Assembly: GCF_011601265.1 (NCBI RefSeq)
Contig: NZ_JAAOLX010000014.1
Location: 23,897 to 87,896 of the forward strand
Origin: Iodobacter violaceini
Lineage (GTDB): Bacteria; Pseudomonadota; Gammaproteobacteria; Burkholderiales; Chitinibacteraceae
Direction of reading: 5' to 3'
DNA: 64,000 bases
The notes under the pieces are model-generated. The model saw nothing but the letters and a program-made list of their open reading frames with translations, did no database searches and had not been told where the DNA came from. This document shows positions 36,157-46,202 of the stretch, piece after piece. How positions within the stretch are numbered: the stretch's first letter is position 1; every line of letters begins with the position of its first letter. The position numbers and the translations under genes were made by a program.

Positions 36157-39100
36157 ATGACTTCCCCATTACGGCAATTCTCTGCCGCCTTGCTGTGCTT
36201 TGCTCTTTTTTTTCTGCCCGTGAAAGCTTGGGCCATGCAAATTTTTGTAAAGACGCTGACAAGTAAATTGATCACGCTTGATGTTGAGGCCAGTGATTTA
36301 ATCGAAAATGTAAAAGCCAAAATTCAGGATAAAGAGGGTATTCCGCCTGATCAGCAAATTTTGAAATTTGCCGGTCTGGAGCTGGAAGAGGGTCGCAGTT
36401 TATCTGATTACAATATTCAGAAAGAATCGACGCTTATTTTATCTTTGCCTCCAGCGCCAGTGCCAACAGGCTCGCTGACTTTTGCACTTTCGGGCAAGGT
36501 CAGCGTGGTCGTGGGAAACAGCTTTAATAACGCCGCTGTACCCTCATTAAGCGGGGGCGGCTATGGCGCTGTGATCTACAGCAGTGACAATCCGGCGTTT
36601 GCATCGGTTGATGCAGCAGGGCAAGTGACCGCGCATCGTGAGGGCCTGGTGGTGATTACGGCCAGCCAGATGGCTGTTGCAGGGGTCAATGCGGCCGTCA
36701 GCCTGTCTTATACATTAGATATTCAGCCGCTGCCGGTGCCCGCCCTGACCTTTGCTGTTCCTGATAAGGCAAGCGTATTGGCGGGCCGCCTGTTTAATAA
36801 TGCAGCGATTTCCAGCTTAAGCGGCGGCCGCTATGGGATGATTTCTTATCAGAGCGCAAACACTGATATTGCCTCAGTGGATGCCAGCAGCGGTGCCGTG
36901 ACTGCGCTTCGTGCCGGAAACACTGTCATTACCGCAAGCCAGGCCGCAGTGGCCGGAGTCAATGCACAGGCGATGCAGTCTTATGTACTGACGGTTGCTC
37001 CCCTGCCTGTTGCCACATTAACCTTTGCCATACCGGGCGCGGCCTCAGTCGTGCAGGGCCAGACCCTGCTGAACAGGGCCACCTCAAACGGCGAAGGCGT
37101 GATCAGTTATCAGAGTGCCAATCCTGAGATTGCAACAGTGAACGCCAGCACGGGAGAGGTGAATGCGCTGGCTGCGGGCGTTGTGGTGATTACCGCAAGC
37201 CAGGCGGCGGTGCCGGGGGTGAGTGCAGCAACCGCACAAAGTTACACCCTGACTGTGACGCTGCGCCCGGTTCTGACCTTTGCCAGCCCGGATGCCGCCA
37301 CTGTGGTGCTGGGCGGCACATTCAAAAATGTGGCCAGGTCATCGGCCGCTGCCGCTGATATTTCATACCGTAGTGCTCGCCCTGATATCGCAATGGTTGA
37401 TCCTGTGAGCGGAGAGGTCACCCCTGTTCGTGCCGGAACCGTTGTGATTACGGCGGCTCAGGCGGCTGTGCCGGGTGTTAGTGCTGCCGCCGAGCAGAGT
37501 TATCTGCTGACGGTTAAGCCGATTCCTGAAGTATCCAAAGTAGTTCAGGCGGTGGTGCAAAGTAATAGCAGCCAGAACACCATTGCTCTTGTGAGTGGTG
37601 TGGGCGTGGTTCGCAGTATTGAGCTGCTGAGCCAGCCACAGCATGGCGTGTTAACGATCAGCAGGAGCGGGGGCAGCGCAGAAGGCGGCATTGTTCCAAG
37701 CCTTCGGTATACCCCGCATGCCGCTTATGCGGGGGCAGATCAGTTTACTTATTTGCTCAGTGATTTCCAAGGCGGCGTCACCGTGGTGTCTGTTGCCTTG
37801 CAAGTGAATCCGCCACCGCCGGTATTAAAAAACCTTGTGGCAAGCAGCACTTCGGGAACGCCCGTTTTAGTGGATGCAGGGGCTGAGGCCAGTGGCGGGC
37901 CGTTTACTTCACTGACTTTACAGTCGGTACCTGCGCACTGCCGTGTTGAGGTGCAGGGCACCCGCTTGCTGATTACACCTGATGCGCAATTCACGGGTGT
38001 GTTATCAGTTGATTATCTGCTGAGCAATGCTTATGGCTCCTCGCCCGGGCAGCTGACAGTGAATGTAGCGGCACGGATTGATCCGGCTAAAGATCAGGAA
38101 GTATTAGGCTTGCTGGCCGCGCAGGCGGATGCGGTTCGCCGTATGGCAAGCTCTCAGCTGAGTCATTTTAACCGCCGCCTTGAGCGCTTACACAATCAGA
38201 CGGGAAATGAGTTTGATGTGGCCATCAGGCATAAGTCGCTGAATGTTACGCCTTACTTAAAAGCGGCTGCAGATGCCTGCGCTTTAAGCGTGGCTCAGGA
38301 AGACGGTAAAGAGGCTTGCGCGGAGCAATCTTCTGCCCGCGAGCAAACTGCATTCTGGCTGGCTGGTTCAGTGGGGTTTGGGCAGCAAAATGAGGCGGAT
38401 ATTCGCTTTCAGAGCGACAGCATCAGCATGGGGGCAGATTTTCAGCTGAATGAGCAGTTAACCGCGGGGCTGGGTGCTGGTTTTAATGTGGAGCGCAGTG
38501 AGACTGGCCGTCAGGGCAGCCTGAGCAAGCATCGTGGCCGGGTATTGGCTGTGTATGGCTCTTTACGCCCGGGCAGCAATATATTTATTGATGGCGTTGC
38601 AGCATATGGTCAGCTGGATTTCGAGCTGAATCGTTACATCACGGCAACAGGCAGTATGGCCAATGGCCAGCGTGATGGTGAGCAGGCTTTTGGCTCGCTT
38701 TCGGCGGGCTATGAATATCGGGATGAGGCGCTGATGATCTCGCCTTATGGCCGGCTGGAGCTGATGTCGTCTAAATTGGCCGCATATAACGAGTCCGCTG
38801 CGGGCCGCCAGGGTTTAAGTTTTGATGCGCAAACCATCCGCATGTTTACCGCTAAAGCAGGCGTACAGGGCGAGCGGCGTTTTCAGTGGGGCACAGCTAA
38901 GCTGCTGCCGCGTTTTAAGCTTGAATATCAGCGCCGTTTTGAAGCGGCGGATGAGGCTGGGATCCGTTATGGCGATTTAGGCCTGGCCGGCCAGCGCTAT
39001 GCCGCCTCACTGGGCTCAGCCAGCCAGCATCAGGGTCTGATTGAGCTTGGAAACCGTTTTGTGCTCACAAAAAATATGGATTTAAATTTTTCTTATGGCC

Positions 39101-39165
39101 GTTTGCTGAACCGCCAGCAGGGAGATGAGCAAACACTAAGCCTTGATGCAGTATTCAGGTTTTAG
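36157..39165 (+). CDS. Predicted autotransporter with N-terminal ubiquitin domain and Big-type repeats
   Basis: A 1002-residue protein. Residues 1-26 are a signal peptide (polar start, LLCFALFFL core, cleavage expected after AWA). Residues 27-97 are a ubiquitin domain, so mature residue 1 would be ubiquitin Met1; 58 of 71 positions match human ubiquitin by hand alignment. Four Big-type repeats follow (about 105-455), then two further Ig/cadherin-like modules (about 456-640; the first has [19 protein letters not shown]), a long helix (646-685) and an outer-membrane beta-barrel (about 729-1002) ending in FRF. The layout is that of a type V autotransporter. The domain lacks the C-terminal RLRGG, the Ile44 patch and Lys48, so display rather than conjugation is likely. 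Alone in its operon, with its own terminator. Confidence 0.9.
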   Translation: MTSPLRQFSAALLCFALFFLPVKAWAMQIFVKTLTSKLITLDVEASDLIENVKAKIQDKEGIPPDQQILKFAGLELEEGRSLSDYNIQKESTLILSLPPAPVPTGSLTFALSGKVSVVVGNSFNNAAVPSLSGGGYGAVIYSSDNPAFASVDAAGQVTAHREGLVVITASQMAVAGVNAAVSLSYTLDIQPLPVPALTFAVPDKASVLAGRLFNNAAISSLSGGRYGMISYQSANTDIASVDASSGAVTALRAGNTVITASQAAVAGVNAQAMQSYVLTVAPLPVATLTFAIPGAASVVQGQTLLNRATSNGEGVISYQSANPEIATVNASTGEVNALAAGVVVITASQAAVPGVSAATAQSYTLTVTLRPVLTFASPDAATVVLGGTFKNVARSSAAAADISYRSARPDIAMVDPVSGEVTPVRAGTVVITAAQAAVPGVSAAAEQSYLLTVKPIPEVSKVVQAVVQSNSSQNTIALVSGVGVVRSIELLSQPQHGVLTISRSGGSAEGGIVPSLRYTPHAAYAGADQFTYLLSDFQGGVTVVSVALQVNPPPPVLKNLVASSTSGTPVLVDAGAEASGGPFTSLTLQSVPAHCRVEVQGTRLLITPDAQFTGVLSVDYLLSNAYGSSPGQLTVNVAARIDPAKDQEVLGLLAAQADAVRRMASSQLSHFNRRLERLHNQTGNEFDVAIRHKSLNVTPYLKAAADACALSVAQEDGKEACAEQSSAREQTAFWLAGSVGFGQQNEADIRFQSDSISMGADFQLNEQLTAGLGAGFNVERSETGRQGSLSKHRGRVLAVYGSLRPGSNIFIDGVAAYGQLDFELNRYITATGSMANGQRDGEQAFGSLSAGYEYRDEALMISPYGRLELMSSKLAAYNESAAGRQGLSFDAQTIRMFTAKAGVQGERRFQWGTAKLLPRFKLEYQRRFEAADEAGIRYGDLGLAGQRYAASLGSASQHQGLIELGNRFVLTKNMDLNFSYGRLLNRQQGDEQTLSLDAVFRF
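36235..36447 (+). other. Ubiquitin domain within the autotransporter gene
   Basis: Codes for 71 residues aligning without gaps to residues 1-71 of ubiquitin. Identical stretches include [26 protein letters not shown] and [12 protein letters not shown]. Changes are at positions 10, 12, 16, 19, 22, 42, 44, 48, 49, 52, 55, 68 and 70. Lys 6, 11, 27, 29, 33 and 63 remain; Lys48 is Leu; Arg42, Ile44, His68 and Val70 become Ile, Lys, Ile and Ser. After Leu71 the sequence turns to PPAPVPTG, a linker. Confidence 0.95.
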
Positions 39166-39484
39166 CTGCCTGTCAGAGGCATACTGAGGGGCCGGACTGA
39201 TTGCACAGGCAATTAATCCGGCCCCTTGGTGTTTGGATTGACCAAACGCGGCTGAACTCCAGCGTTTCCTGATTGCTGTGCCTGCTTTATGAAGGGCTTT
39301 ATTTTTAATTAATTAAATTGCAAGTATGTTGGTGTAAGTAGCTATTTATGCCATTAAGAAAGCTGATCTGAATCAATATCTGCAGAGTTGTTAGGGATTT
39401 CCAGGGTATGAAACCCTGTGGCTGCGCGGGACGCAGCTAAATGAGGACTGTTACAATTTAACTTTATTTGCCGGAGTCACGGCC
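39166..39484. other. Intergenic region after the ubiquitin autotransporter
   Basis: About 320 bases. It starts with the autotransporter terminator (39188-39226) and should contain the promoter of the PhyH-like gene. An AT-rich stretch lies near 39300-39330. No coding frame or repeat is visible. Confidence 0.5.
39188..39226 (+). terminator. Intrinsic terminator after the ubiquitin autotransporter gene
   Basis: GGGGCCGGACTGATT pairs with AATTAATCCGGCCCC, with small mismatches around an 8-base loop; the T-run after it is short (TTGGTGTTT), so it is a strong hairpin with a weak U-tract. Confidence 0.75.
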
Positions 39485-40300
39485 TTGCTTGCTGAATTTT
39501 GTCTGCCTGTTGATTTGGTCCGGTTGCGTAAACGCTTTAAAACAGATGGTGTGGTGTTGTTGCGTGGCTTTGTCTCCGGCGCGCGTGTGAATAAAATTCG
39601 CACAGTGGCCATGGCCGCAGTAGAGCAGCGCCTGCCTCCGTTTGAGCTGGAGGCCGAGCTGGGCTACCCAGGTGCGCCTGAATCAACCGGGGTTGAGGGT
39701 GGCGGCACAATAAGGCGCTTAAGAAATATGGCAGGGCGGGGCCCTGTGTTTGCAGAGTGGGCAGGGGATGCTCAGCTGCTTTCGCTGATAAGTGCTTTGC
39801 TGGATACACCGCACATCACCCTCACTCAGGCGCATCACAATAGTTTAATGAGTAAGCAGCCCAGCTTTAGCAGCGACACACGCTGGCACCGCGATGTGCG
39901 CTACTGGCGTTTTGACCGGCCGGAATTAGTTTCTGCATGGTTGTCTTTGGGTAAAGAAACCACTGAAAACGGAGGTTTGGGCTTTATTGCCGGATCGCAT
40001 CGGGTCGATTTTCCTGAAGATGCTTATGACGAGCGTGAATTCTTAATGGCTGATCATCCAGAAGCCGCGCCTTGGGTGGATCTTGCTGTGTTCCCTGAGC
40101 TTGAAGCAGGCGATGTTGTGTTATTTGACGCGCGCACTTTTCATGCTGCCAGCAGGAATCGTACGGCTCTGACTAAATATTCTTTGGTGTACAGCTATCA
40201 CGCCAGCAACAATTTGCCTCAGGAAGGTTCGCGCTCTGCCAGTCTGCCAGGGCTTGCTTTTGATGTGGCAGAGCAGCAGCCGGAGGGCGTAAATCTGTAA
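39485..40300 (+). CDS. Phytanoyl-CoA dioxygenase (PhyH) family protein
   Basis: A 271-residue Fe(II)/2-oxoglutarate-dependent oxygenase. The iron triad is visible as His135-x-Asp137 (WHRDVRYW) and His220 (TFHAAS), and Arg226 in the SRNRTALTKYS segment would hold 2-oxoglutarate. The family hydroxylates lipids, secondary metabolites or amino-acid derivatives; the substrate here is unknown. The start is TTG at 39485 with GGAG about 9 bases upstream. It is alone between the autotransporter and typA and might be unrelated to both. Confidence 0.85.
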   Translation: MLAEFCLPVDLVRLRKRFKTDGVVLLRGFVSGARVNKIRTVAMAAVEQRLPPFELEAELGYPGAPESTGVEGGGTIRRLRNMAGRGPVFAEWAGDAQLLSLISALLDTPHITLTQAHHNSLMSKQPSFSSDTRWHRDVRYWRFDRPELVSAWLSLGKETTENGGLGFIAGSHRVDFPEDAYDEREFLMADHPEAAPWVDLAVFPELEAGDVVLFDARTFHAASRNRTALTKYSLVYSYHASNNLPQEGSRSASLPGLAFDVAEQQPEGVNL

Positions 40301-40460
40301 GCAAGGGTGGTTTTTCTGCAGAAAATGCGTGGTGTGGAAATATTTCAGACCAGTAATCGCCTGATTTATATGAATTATTTCCTAAAGTATCGGAACTTAG
40401 TCGCGAAATCCACTTCGCGTGGTACAATCGCGCACTTTTTTAAAATCTGCAGCCCAGACA

Positions 40461-42281
40461 ATGACAACCCGCGCCATTCGTAATATTGCAATTATTGCCC
40501 ACGTTGACCACGGTAAGACTACCCTCGTTGACAAACTCCTCCGCCAATCCGGCACCTTCCGCGACAACCAGCAAGTTGCTGAGCGCGTGATGGACAGTAA
40601 TGATATCGAAAAAGAGCGCGGTATCACGATTCTGGCTAAAAACACCGCCCTTGAATACGAAGGCTACCATATCAATGTGGTTGACACTCCAGGTCACGCC
40701 GATTTCGGTGGTGAAGTGGAACGTGTTCTGGGTATGGTTGATGGCGTATTGCTGCTCGTTGATGCTGTTGATGGCCCGATGCCACAAACTCGCTTTGTAA
40801 CCAAAAAAGCTTTGGCACTTGGTTTGAAGCCTATTGTTGTTATTAATAAAGTTGACCGTCCTGGCGCACGTCCGGATTGGGTTGTAGACCAGACTTTCGA
40901 TTTGTTCGATAAACTTGGCGCAACTGATGAACAACTTGATTTCCCGGTTATCTACGCTTCTGCACTGAATGGCTACGCTAAGCTCGAACTCGAAACCGAG
41001 ACCGATAATATGCGTGCGCTGTTTGATACCGTACTGAGCCATGTGCACGCTCCTGCTGGTGATCCTGAAGCGCCATTGCAATTGCAAATTTCTGCGCTGG
41101 ATTACTCCACCTACACCGGTCGTCTTGGGATTGGCCGTGTATTGAATGGTCGTATCAAGCCAGGTCAGGCTGTTGTGGTAATGAACCACGAAAATCAAGT
41201 GGGTCAGGGCCGTATCAATCAGGTTCTGGGCTTCCAGGGGCTGGAGCGTGTAGCTGTTGAAGAAGCACAGGCTGGCGACATCATTATTATTTCTGGTCTG
41301 GATGAGATCGGTATTGGTGTAACCATCTGTGATAAAGAGCAGCCAGTTGGCATGCCTATGCTGACAATTGATGAGCCAACACTGACTATGGACTTTATGG
41401 TGAACACTTCACCATTAGCCGGTACTGAAGGTAAGTTTGTGACCAGCCGTCAGATTCGTGACCGCCTGACCAAAGAGCTGCTGACTAACGTTGCTCTGAA
41501 AGTTGAAGAAACCGAAGACGCTGATATCTTCCGTGTTTCAGGCCGTGGTGAATTGCACCTGACTATTCTGCTGGAAAACATGCGTCGTGAAGGTTTTGAA
41601 ATGGCCGTGGCTAAACCACGTGTTGTTTACAAAGACATCGATGGCGTTAAATGCGAGCCTTACGAAAATCTGTCTATCGACCTTGAAGATGAACACCAAG
41701 GTGCGGTAATGGAAGAAATTGGTCGCCGCCGTGGCGAGCTGACCAATATGGAATCCGATGGTAATGGCCGTACCCGTCTGGAATACCATATTCCAGCGCG
41801 TGGCCTGATTGGCTTCCAGGGCGATTTCATGACCATGACTCGTGGTACTGGCTTGATTGGCCACGTGTTTGATGACTACGCACCGGCTAAAGCCGACATG
41901 CCAGGCCGTCATAACGGCGTATTGGTTTCACAAGAAAATGGTGAAGCTGTTGCCTACGCATTGTGGAAGCTGGAAGACCGTGGTCGTATGTTTGTAGCCC
42001 CTGGTGACAAATTGTACGAAGGCATGGTAATCGGTATTCACACACGTGATAACGATCTGGTAGTTAACCCGGTTAAGGGTAAGCAACTGACTAACGTTCG
42101 CGCTTCCGGTACTGATGAAGCGGTTCGTTTGACTACAGCGATCAAAATGACGCTGGAATCGGCTGTTGAGTTTATTGATGATGATGAATTGGTAGAAATC
42201 ACACCAACAAGCATCCGTATTCGTAAGCGTTACTTAAACGAAACAGAACGTCGTCGTCACTTTAAAGCTAAAACACACTAA
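40461..42281 (+). CDS. typA: Translational GTPase TypA/BipA
   Basis: A 606-residue ribosome-associated GTPase that helps 50S assembly and stress survival, notably in the cold. G1 is AHVDHGKTT (residues 13-21), G3 DTPGH, and G4 [10 protein letters not shown] near 128-137; domains II, III and V resemble EF-G, followed by the unique C-terminal domain. The codon choice is clearly more biased towards C and T third bases of highly expressed genes than that of neighbours (for example many GGT, CGT and GTT), consistent with high expression. The ATG at 40461 gives the normal [14 protein letters not shown] start. Confidence 0.97.
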   Translation: MTTRAIRNIAIIAHVDHGKTTLVDKLLRQSGTFRDNQQVAERVMDSNDIEKERGITILAKNTALEYEGYHINVVDTPGHADFGGEVERVLGMVDGVLLLVDAVDGPMPQTRFVTKKALALGLKPIVVINKVDRPGARPDWVVDQTFDLFDKLGATDEQLDFPVIYASALNGYAKLELETETDNMRALFDTVLSHVHAPAGDPEAPLQLQISALDYSTYTGRLGIGRVLNGRIKPGQAVVVMNHENQVGQGRINQVLGFQGLERVAVEEAQAGDIIIISGLDEIGIGVTICDKEQPVGMPMLTIDEPTLTMDFMVNTSPLAGTEGKFVTSRQIRDRLTKELLTNVALKVEETEDADIFRVSGRGELHLTILLENMRREGFEMAVAKPRVVYKDIDGVKCEPYENLSIDLEDEHQGAVMEEIGRRRGELTNMESDGNGRTRLEYHIPARGLIGFQGDFMTMTRGTGLIGHVFDDYAPAKADMPGRHNGVLVSQENGEAVAYALWKLEDRGRMFVAPGDKLYEGMVIGIHTRDNDLVVNPVKGKQLTNVRASGTDEAVRLTTAIKMTLESAVEFIDDDELVEITPTSIRIRKRYLNETERRRHFKAKTH

Positions 42282-42309
42282 GCTTTTATTCCGGTTTTCG
42301 GGATACACA

Positions 42310-42335
42310 ACACCCCGCTGATGCGGGGTGTTTTT
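42310..42335 (+). terminator. Intrinsic terminator after typA
   Basis: ACACCCCGC and GCGGGGTGT, with a TGAT loop, followed by TTTT. It lies just before the hsp15-like gene, so that gene probably depends on readthrough or its own promoter. Confidence 0.9.
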
Positions 42336-42351
42336 GTTTCAGGAGCATCAA

Positions 42352-42759
42352 ATGGATAGCGGTGTTCGTATTGATAAATGGTTATGGGCTGCCCGTTTTT
42401 TTAAGACACGCTCTCTCGCCAGTGCAGCGATTGATGCTGGGCATGTGCATTTAAATCAACAAAGAGTTAAGCCTGCCCGATTGCTTAAAGCAGGCGATAC
42501 TTTGCGAGTGCGTACGGAGCAGGGCGAGTATGAAATCGCTGTGCTTGCACTCTCTGAGCAGCGCGGCCCCGCCCCGGCGGCACGTATGCTTTATCAGGAA
42601 AACGCAGAAAGTATGCTGAAGCGTGAACGGGATAAAGAGGCCCGTCAGCTTGCTCCAAGGTTTGAACATCCGGCGGGGGAAGGGCGCCCAAGTAAAAAAT
42701 GGCGGCGGCAACTGCATCAGTTTGAACAAAAAAATAGTATGGGTGACAGGGCGCTCTGA
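42352..42759 (+). CDS. hslR: S4-domain heat-shock RNA-binding protein, Hsp15-like
   Basis: A 135-residue protein with an S4 RNA-binding domain in the N-terminal half (RIDKWLWAARFFKTRSLASAAI near residues 6-27, followed by GHVHLNQQRVKPARLLKAGDTLRV) and a basic C-terminal tail (PSKKWRRQLHQF). Hsp15 binds the 50S subunit carrying a stalled nascent chain and aids its recycling. The ATG at 42352 was chosen because AGGAG precedes it; an ATG eight codons upstream lies inside the terminator stem loop and is unlikely. The tail is like that of other betaproteobacterial copies. Confidence 0.88.
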   Translation: MDSGVRIDKWLWAARFFKTRSLASAAIDAGHVHLNQQRVKPARLLKAGDTLRVRTEQGEYEIAVLALSEQRGPAPAARMLYQENAESMLKRERDKEARQLAPRFEHPAGEGRPSKKWRRQLHQFEQKNSMGDRAL

Positions 42760-42886
42760 TAAACAGTCTGAAGGCTGATACTCTAAAGGTTATGTTTTTG
42801 CCCCGCTGCAGCTAAAAGCACGCGAAAAGCTGTTTTTGTGCTTATATTTGCAGAGGACTGATTTTAATAAACACCAGGCTGTCGAT

Positions 42887-44149
42887 ATGAATTCGGATCA
42901 AAAAAAACCAATTGTGTATTTATCTGCACAGCAAATTCAGGGCAGTGCCGAATTAGCAAAACAGCTGTCTTTCTTTGGTTTTGAATGCCGCTCTTATACG
43001 AAGCAGAGTGCCTTGCTGGCGGCCATGCATACAGAGCCGCCATTTGCAGTATTGCTTGGAGAGGAAGGGCTGGAAGATGGCTCTGCAGAGCAAATATTGC
43101 CCCGCCTGCAGAAGCTGTCCCGCGGGCCGGTTTTATTTCTGACTTCTGAGCTCACCGTCGTAGAGCAAATTCATTATGTGAAATTGGGCGTTACTGATTT
43201 TGTTTATATTCCGCTTGATATTCAAAAGCTTATTGACCGTCTTGATGTTTTGCTGGAAAAAACACAAAACACTCCTTACCGAGTGCTGATAGTCGATGAT
43301 TCTGAAGCAATGGGTAAGGCAAGTGGCAATATTCTGCAGCAGGCCGATATGCAGGTTCAGCAGATTAAAAATCCATTGGATGTATTTGTCTCGCTTGAGC
43401 GGTTTATGCCCGACATTGTGCTGATGGATGTATATATGCCTCAGTGCTCTGGCGATGAAATGGCAAAAGTCATCCGCCAGCAAACACAGTTTGACAGCGT
43501 TCCCATTGTCTTTTTGTCTACAGAAACAAATAGAAATAAGCAATTAATGGCGCGCAGTATGGGCGGCGATGATTTCTGGGTGAAAAATATGCCGGCTGAA
43601 GAGCTGGTGGCGTCAGTAGCAATGACCTGTGCACGCTATCGCTCATTACGGCGCTGGATGAGCTGTGATAGTCTTACGGCATTATTAAACCATACGCATA
43701 TTATTGAGTGGCTGGAGCGGGAAGTAAAACGCTCACAAAAAGAAGCGCTTTCTTTGTCTTTTGCCATGGTTGATATTGATCATTTTAAAAGAATTAATGA
43801 TAGTTACGGCCATGCTGTCGGCGATAAAGTGATTAAAATTCTGGCGCGTTTATTACGTCAGTCCATTAATGGTGAAGGGGCTGTCGGGCGATATGGCGGC
43901 GAAGAATTTGCGGTGGTTTTTTCAGAAACCAGTATGATTCGTGCCGCGCAAAAAATTGATAATTGGCGGCTTCGTTTTACTGAGCTGATTCAATTATCAG
44001 GCGATATTCAATTTCCGGTCACATTCAGCGCGGGCGTTGCCCTTTTAAAACACGGCATGGATGCGCAGCAATTAATTGATGCCGCTGATAAGGCTCTTTA
44101 TCAGGCCAAGCATGCAGGACGTAATCAGGTTGGTTTATATCAGGGTTGA
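42887..44149 (+). CDS. Response regulator with two receiver domains and a GGDEF diguanylate cyclase domain
   Basis: A 420-residue protein: a degenerate first receiver domain (about residues 1-125), a second receiver (about 130-250) with an acidic DD pair (LIVDDSEAMG) and a phosphoacceptor in VLMDVYMP, and a GGDEF domain (about 265-420) with the active-site motif GGEEF at 337-341. It should make cyclic di-GMP when phosphorylated. No RxxD inhibitory site is visible ahead of the GGEEF motif. The start is uncertain: an in-frame TTG at 42836 exists, but the ATG at 42887 gives a natural receiver start. No sensor kinase adjoins. Confidence 0.9.
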   Translation: MNSDQKKPIVYLSAQQIQGSAELAKQLSFFGFECRSYTKQSALLAAMHTEPPFAVLLGEEGLEDGSAEQILPRLQKLSRGPVLFLTSELTVVEQIHYVKLGVTDFVYIPLDIQKLIDRLDVLLEKTQNTPYRVLIVDDSEAMGKASGNILQQADMQVQQIKNPLDVFVSLERFMPDIVLMDVYMPQCSGDEMAKVIRQQTQFDSVPIVFLSTETNRNKQLMARSMGGDDFWVKNMPAEELVASVAMTCARYRSLRRWMSCDSLTALLNHTHIIEWLEREVKRSQKEALSLSFAMVDIDHFKRINDSYGHAVGDKVIKILARLLRQSINGEGAVGRYGGEEFAVVFSETSMIRAAQKIDNWRLRFTELIQLSGDIQFPVTFSAGVALLKHGMDAQQLIDAADKALYQAKHAGRNQVGLYQG

Positions 44150-44329
44150 TTTTCTATCTATCATCAGTGCTTAAAATAATGTACCCATTGCCTTTGTTTT
44201 ATCCTGGTCATCTTTCGGCAAAGGTTTATGGGTGCGTTTATGCCGGGGTGCTGTATCGCCAGGTTTGTTTATAGGCGTAAATTGCACGTGTAATTGCTGT
44301 TTTTATCGACTTTTGCTCAAAGATAATCC

Positions 44330-46138
44330 ATGACAATATCCTATAAAATTTCACCTGCGTCTTTGCACGCACATCTTTTTCATGTTTCTATTTCTATTAA
44401 AAATCCAGATCCGGCAGGGCAGTGTGTCTGTTTGCCTGCCTGGATTCCTGGCAGTTATTTAATTCGGGAATTTGCCAGAAATATTGTTGAAATCAGAGCC
44501 GAATCAGCAGGTAATGCGCTGGCGCTGACTAAAAGCGATAAGCATACCTGGCAGGCGGAGCCCGTGATTGGCCCATTAGAAATTCACTACAGCGTATATG
44601 CATGGGATTTATCGGTCAGGGGGGCGTATTTAGATCAGACACGAGGCTTTTTTAATGGCACCAGCGTTTTTCTGGCAGTGAAGGGGCAGGAAAAAAACAG
44701 CTGCAATGTAGAAATCATTGCTCCGGAAGGAAAAGAATATAAAAACTGGAAAATAGCCACGACGCTGCCCGCGCATGGCGCTAAACAGGGTCAGTTTGGC
44801 CGCTATCAGGCGGCAGATTACGATGAGCTGATTGATCATCCGGTTGAAATGGGTGAATTCAGCCAAATCAGCTTTAAAGCCTGCGGTATTCCCCACGATA
44901 TTGTGATTGCCGGGCGGCATAATGCTGATTTAAAGCGTTTGAAAAAAGATTTAAAACAAATTTGCGAATACCAGATTCGTTTATTTGGCGAGCCTGCGCC
45001 TTTTGATCGCTATCTGTTTATGACTATGGCACTGGGTGATGGCTATGGTGGATTAGAGCATCGCTCATCCACTGCGCTGATGTGCAATCGCGATGATTTG
45101 CCATTTGCGCATGAAACACAAATTAAAACGGGCTATCGCCAGTTTCTGGGTCTGTGCAGTCATGAGTATTTTCACAGCTGGAATGTCAAAAGAATCAAAC
45201 CGGCAGCCTATGCGCCCTATGACTTAAGCCAGGAAAACTACACACGTTTATTGTGGGCTTTTGAAGGGGTGACTTCTTATTACGATGATTTAACACTGGT
45301 GCGCACTGGTTTAATCAGCCCGCAGGAGTATTTGGATTTATTGGCACAAACCGTGACAGGCGTGCAAAGAGGTCACGGTCGGACCAAACAAACTTTAGCC
45401 GAATCCAGCTTTGATACGTGGGTGAAATTTTATCGCCAGGATGAAAACAGCCCCAATAGTCTGGTCAGCTATTATGCCAAAGGCGCATTAACTGCACTCT
45501 GCCTTGATTTACTGATTCGTCAGCAAACATCTGGGCAGAAATCGCTTGATGATGTGATGCGGGCGCTCTGGCAGCGTTATGGCAAAGATTTTGCCACTCA
45601 TGGCGAAGGCGTGGCCGAGGAAGCATGGGAAGCGCTGGCCAGTGAAGTGAGCGGCCTGGATTTGAAGCCCTTCTTTGATCTGGCGATACGCTCAACAGCC
45701 GAGCTGCCTCTGCAGGCATTACTGGCCGATTTTGGTGTTGACTGGCAATTGCGTGCTGCCGTGGGTGCAGCGGATAAAGGCGGCTGGCTGGATAAAGAAT
45801 TGCAAGCGGTGAACAGCCTTGGCGTACGTACCAGTATTGAAGGGAGTTTTGTAAAGTTAAGCCATGTGCTGGATGGTGGTGCGGCGCAACAGTCGGGCTT
45901 GTCCGCCGGTGATTTATTGATTGCAATGAATCACTTACGTGTGACCAGCGGTAATTTGGATGGCTTGCTGGCCAGCCAGCCGACTAATGGCAAAGTAGAA
46001 GTTTTAGCCTTTCGTCGCGATGAATTGATGCAGTTTGATGTGCATTTGCAGCATGCTGAAGCAAATACTTGCGGTCTGAGACTTAACCCCCTTGAGGATA
46101 ACTTCAGTATTACACGAAACGCATGGCTGAAAGGGTAA
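44330..46138 (+). CDS. M61 family metallopeptidase with PDZ domain
   Basis: A 602-residue glycyl-aminopeptidase-type protease. The zinc site is HEYFHSWNVKRIKP (near residues 281-294), with the third Glu expected in the FEGVTSYYDD segment near 317-326. An N-terminal beta-domain precedes it, and a PDZ-like domain at about 500-575 carries the GGAAQQSGLSAGDLLIAMN ligand groove. No signal peptide is obvious, so a cytoplasmic location is likely for this copy. The family is related to cold-active aminopeptidases from Sphingomonas. The substrate is unknown. It stands alone. Confidence 0.93.
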   Translation: MTISYKISPASLHAHLFHVSISIKNPDPAGQCVCLPAWIPGSYLIREFARNIVEIRAESAGNALALTKSDKHTWQAEPVIGPLEIHYSVYAWDLSVRGAYLDQTRGFFNGTSVFLAVKGQEKNSCNVEIIAPEGKEYKNWKIATTLPAHGAKQGQFGRYQAADYDELIDHPVEMGEFSQISFKACGIPHDIVIAGRHNADLKRLKKDLKQICEYQIRLFGEPAPFDRYLFMTMALGDGYGGLEHRSSTALMCNRDDLPFAHETQIKTGYRQFLGLCSHEYFHSWNVKRIKPAAYAPYDLSQENYTRLLWAFEGVTSYYDDLTLVRTGLISPQEYLDLLAQTVTGVQRGHGRTKQTLAESSFDTWVKFYRQDENSPNSLVSYYAKGALTALCLDLLIRQQTSGQKSLDDVMRALWQRYGKDFATHGEGVAEEAWEALASEVSGLDLKPFFDLAIRSTAELPLQALLADFGVDWQLRAAVGAADKGGWLDKELQAVNSLGVRTSIEGSFVKLSHVLDGGAAQQSGLSAGDLLIAMNHLRVTSGNLDGLLASQPTNGKVEVLAFRRDELMQFDVHLQHAEANTCGLRLNPLEDNFSITRNAWLKG

Positions 46139-46202
46139 TATTCTGATGTTGCCTTGCTAAGATCTGACTGCTATCACATTGGAATGACAAGGATTATAAA
46201 AT

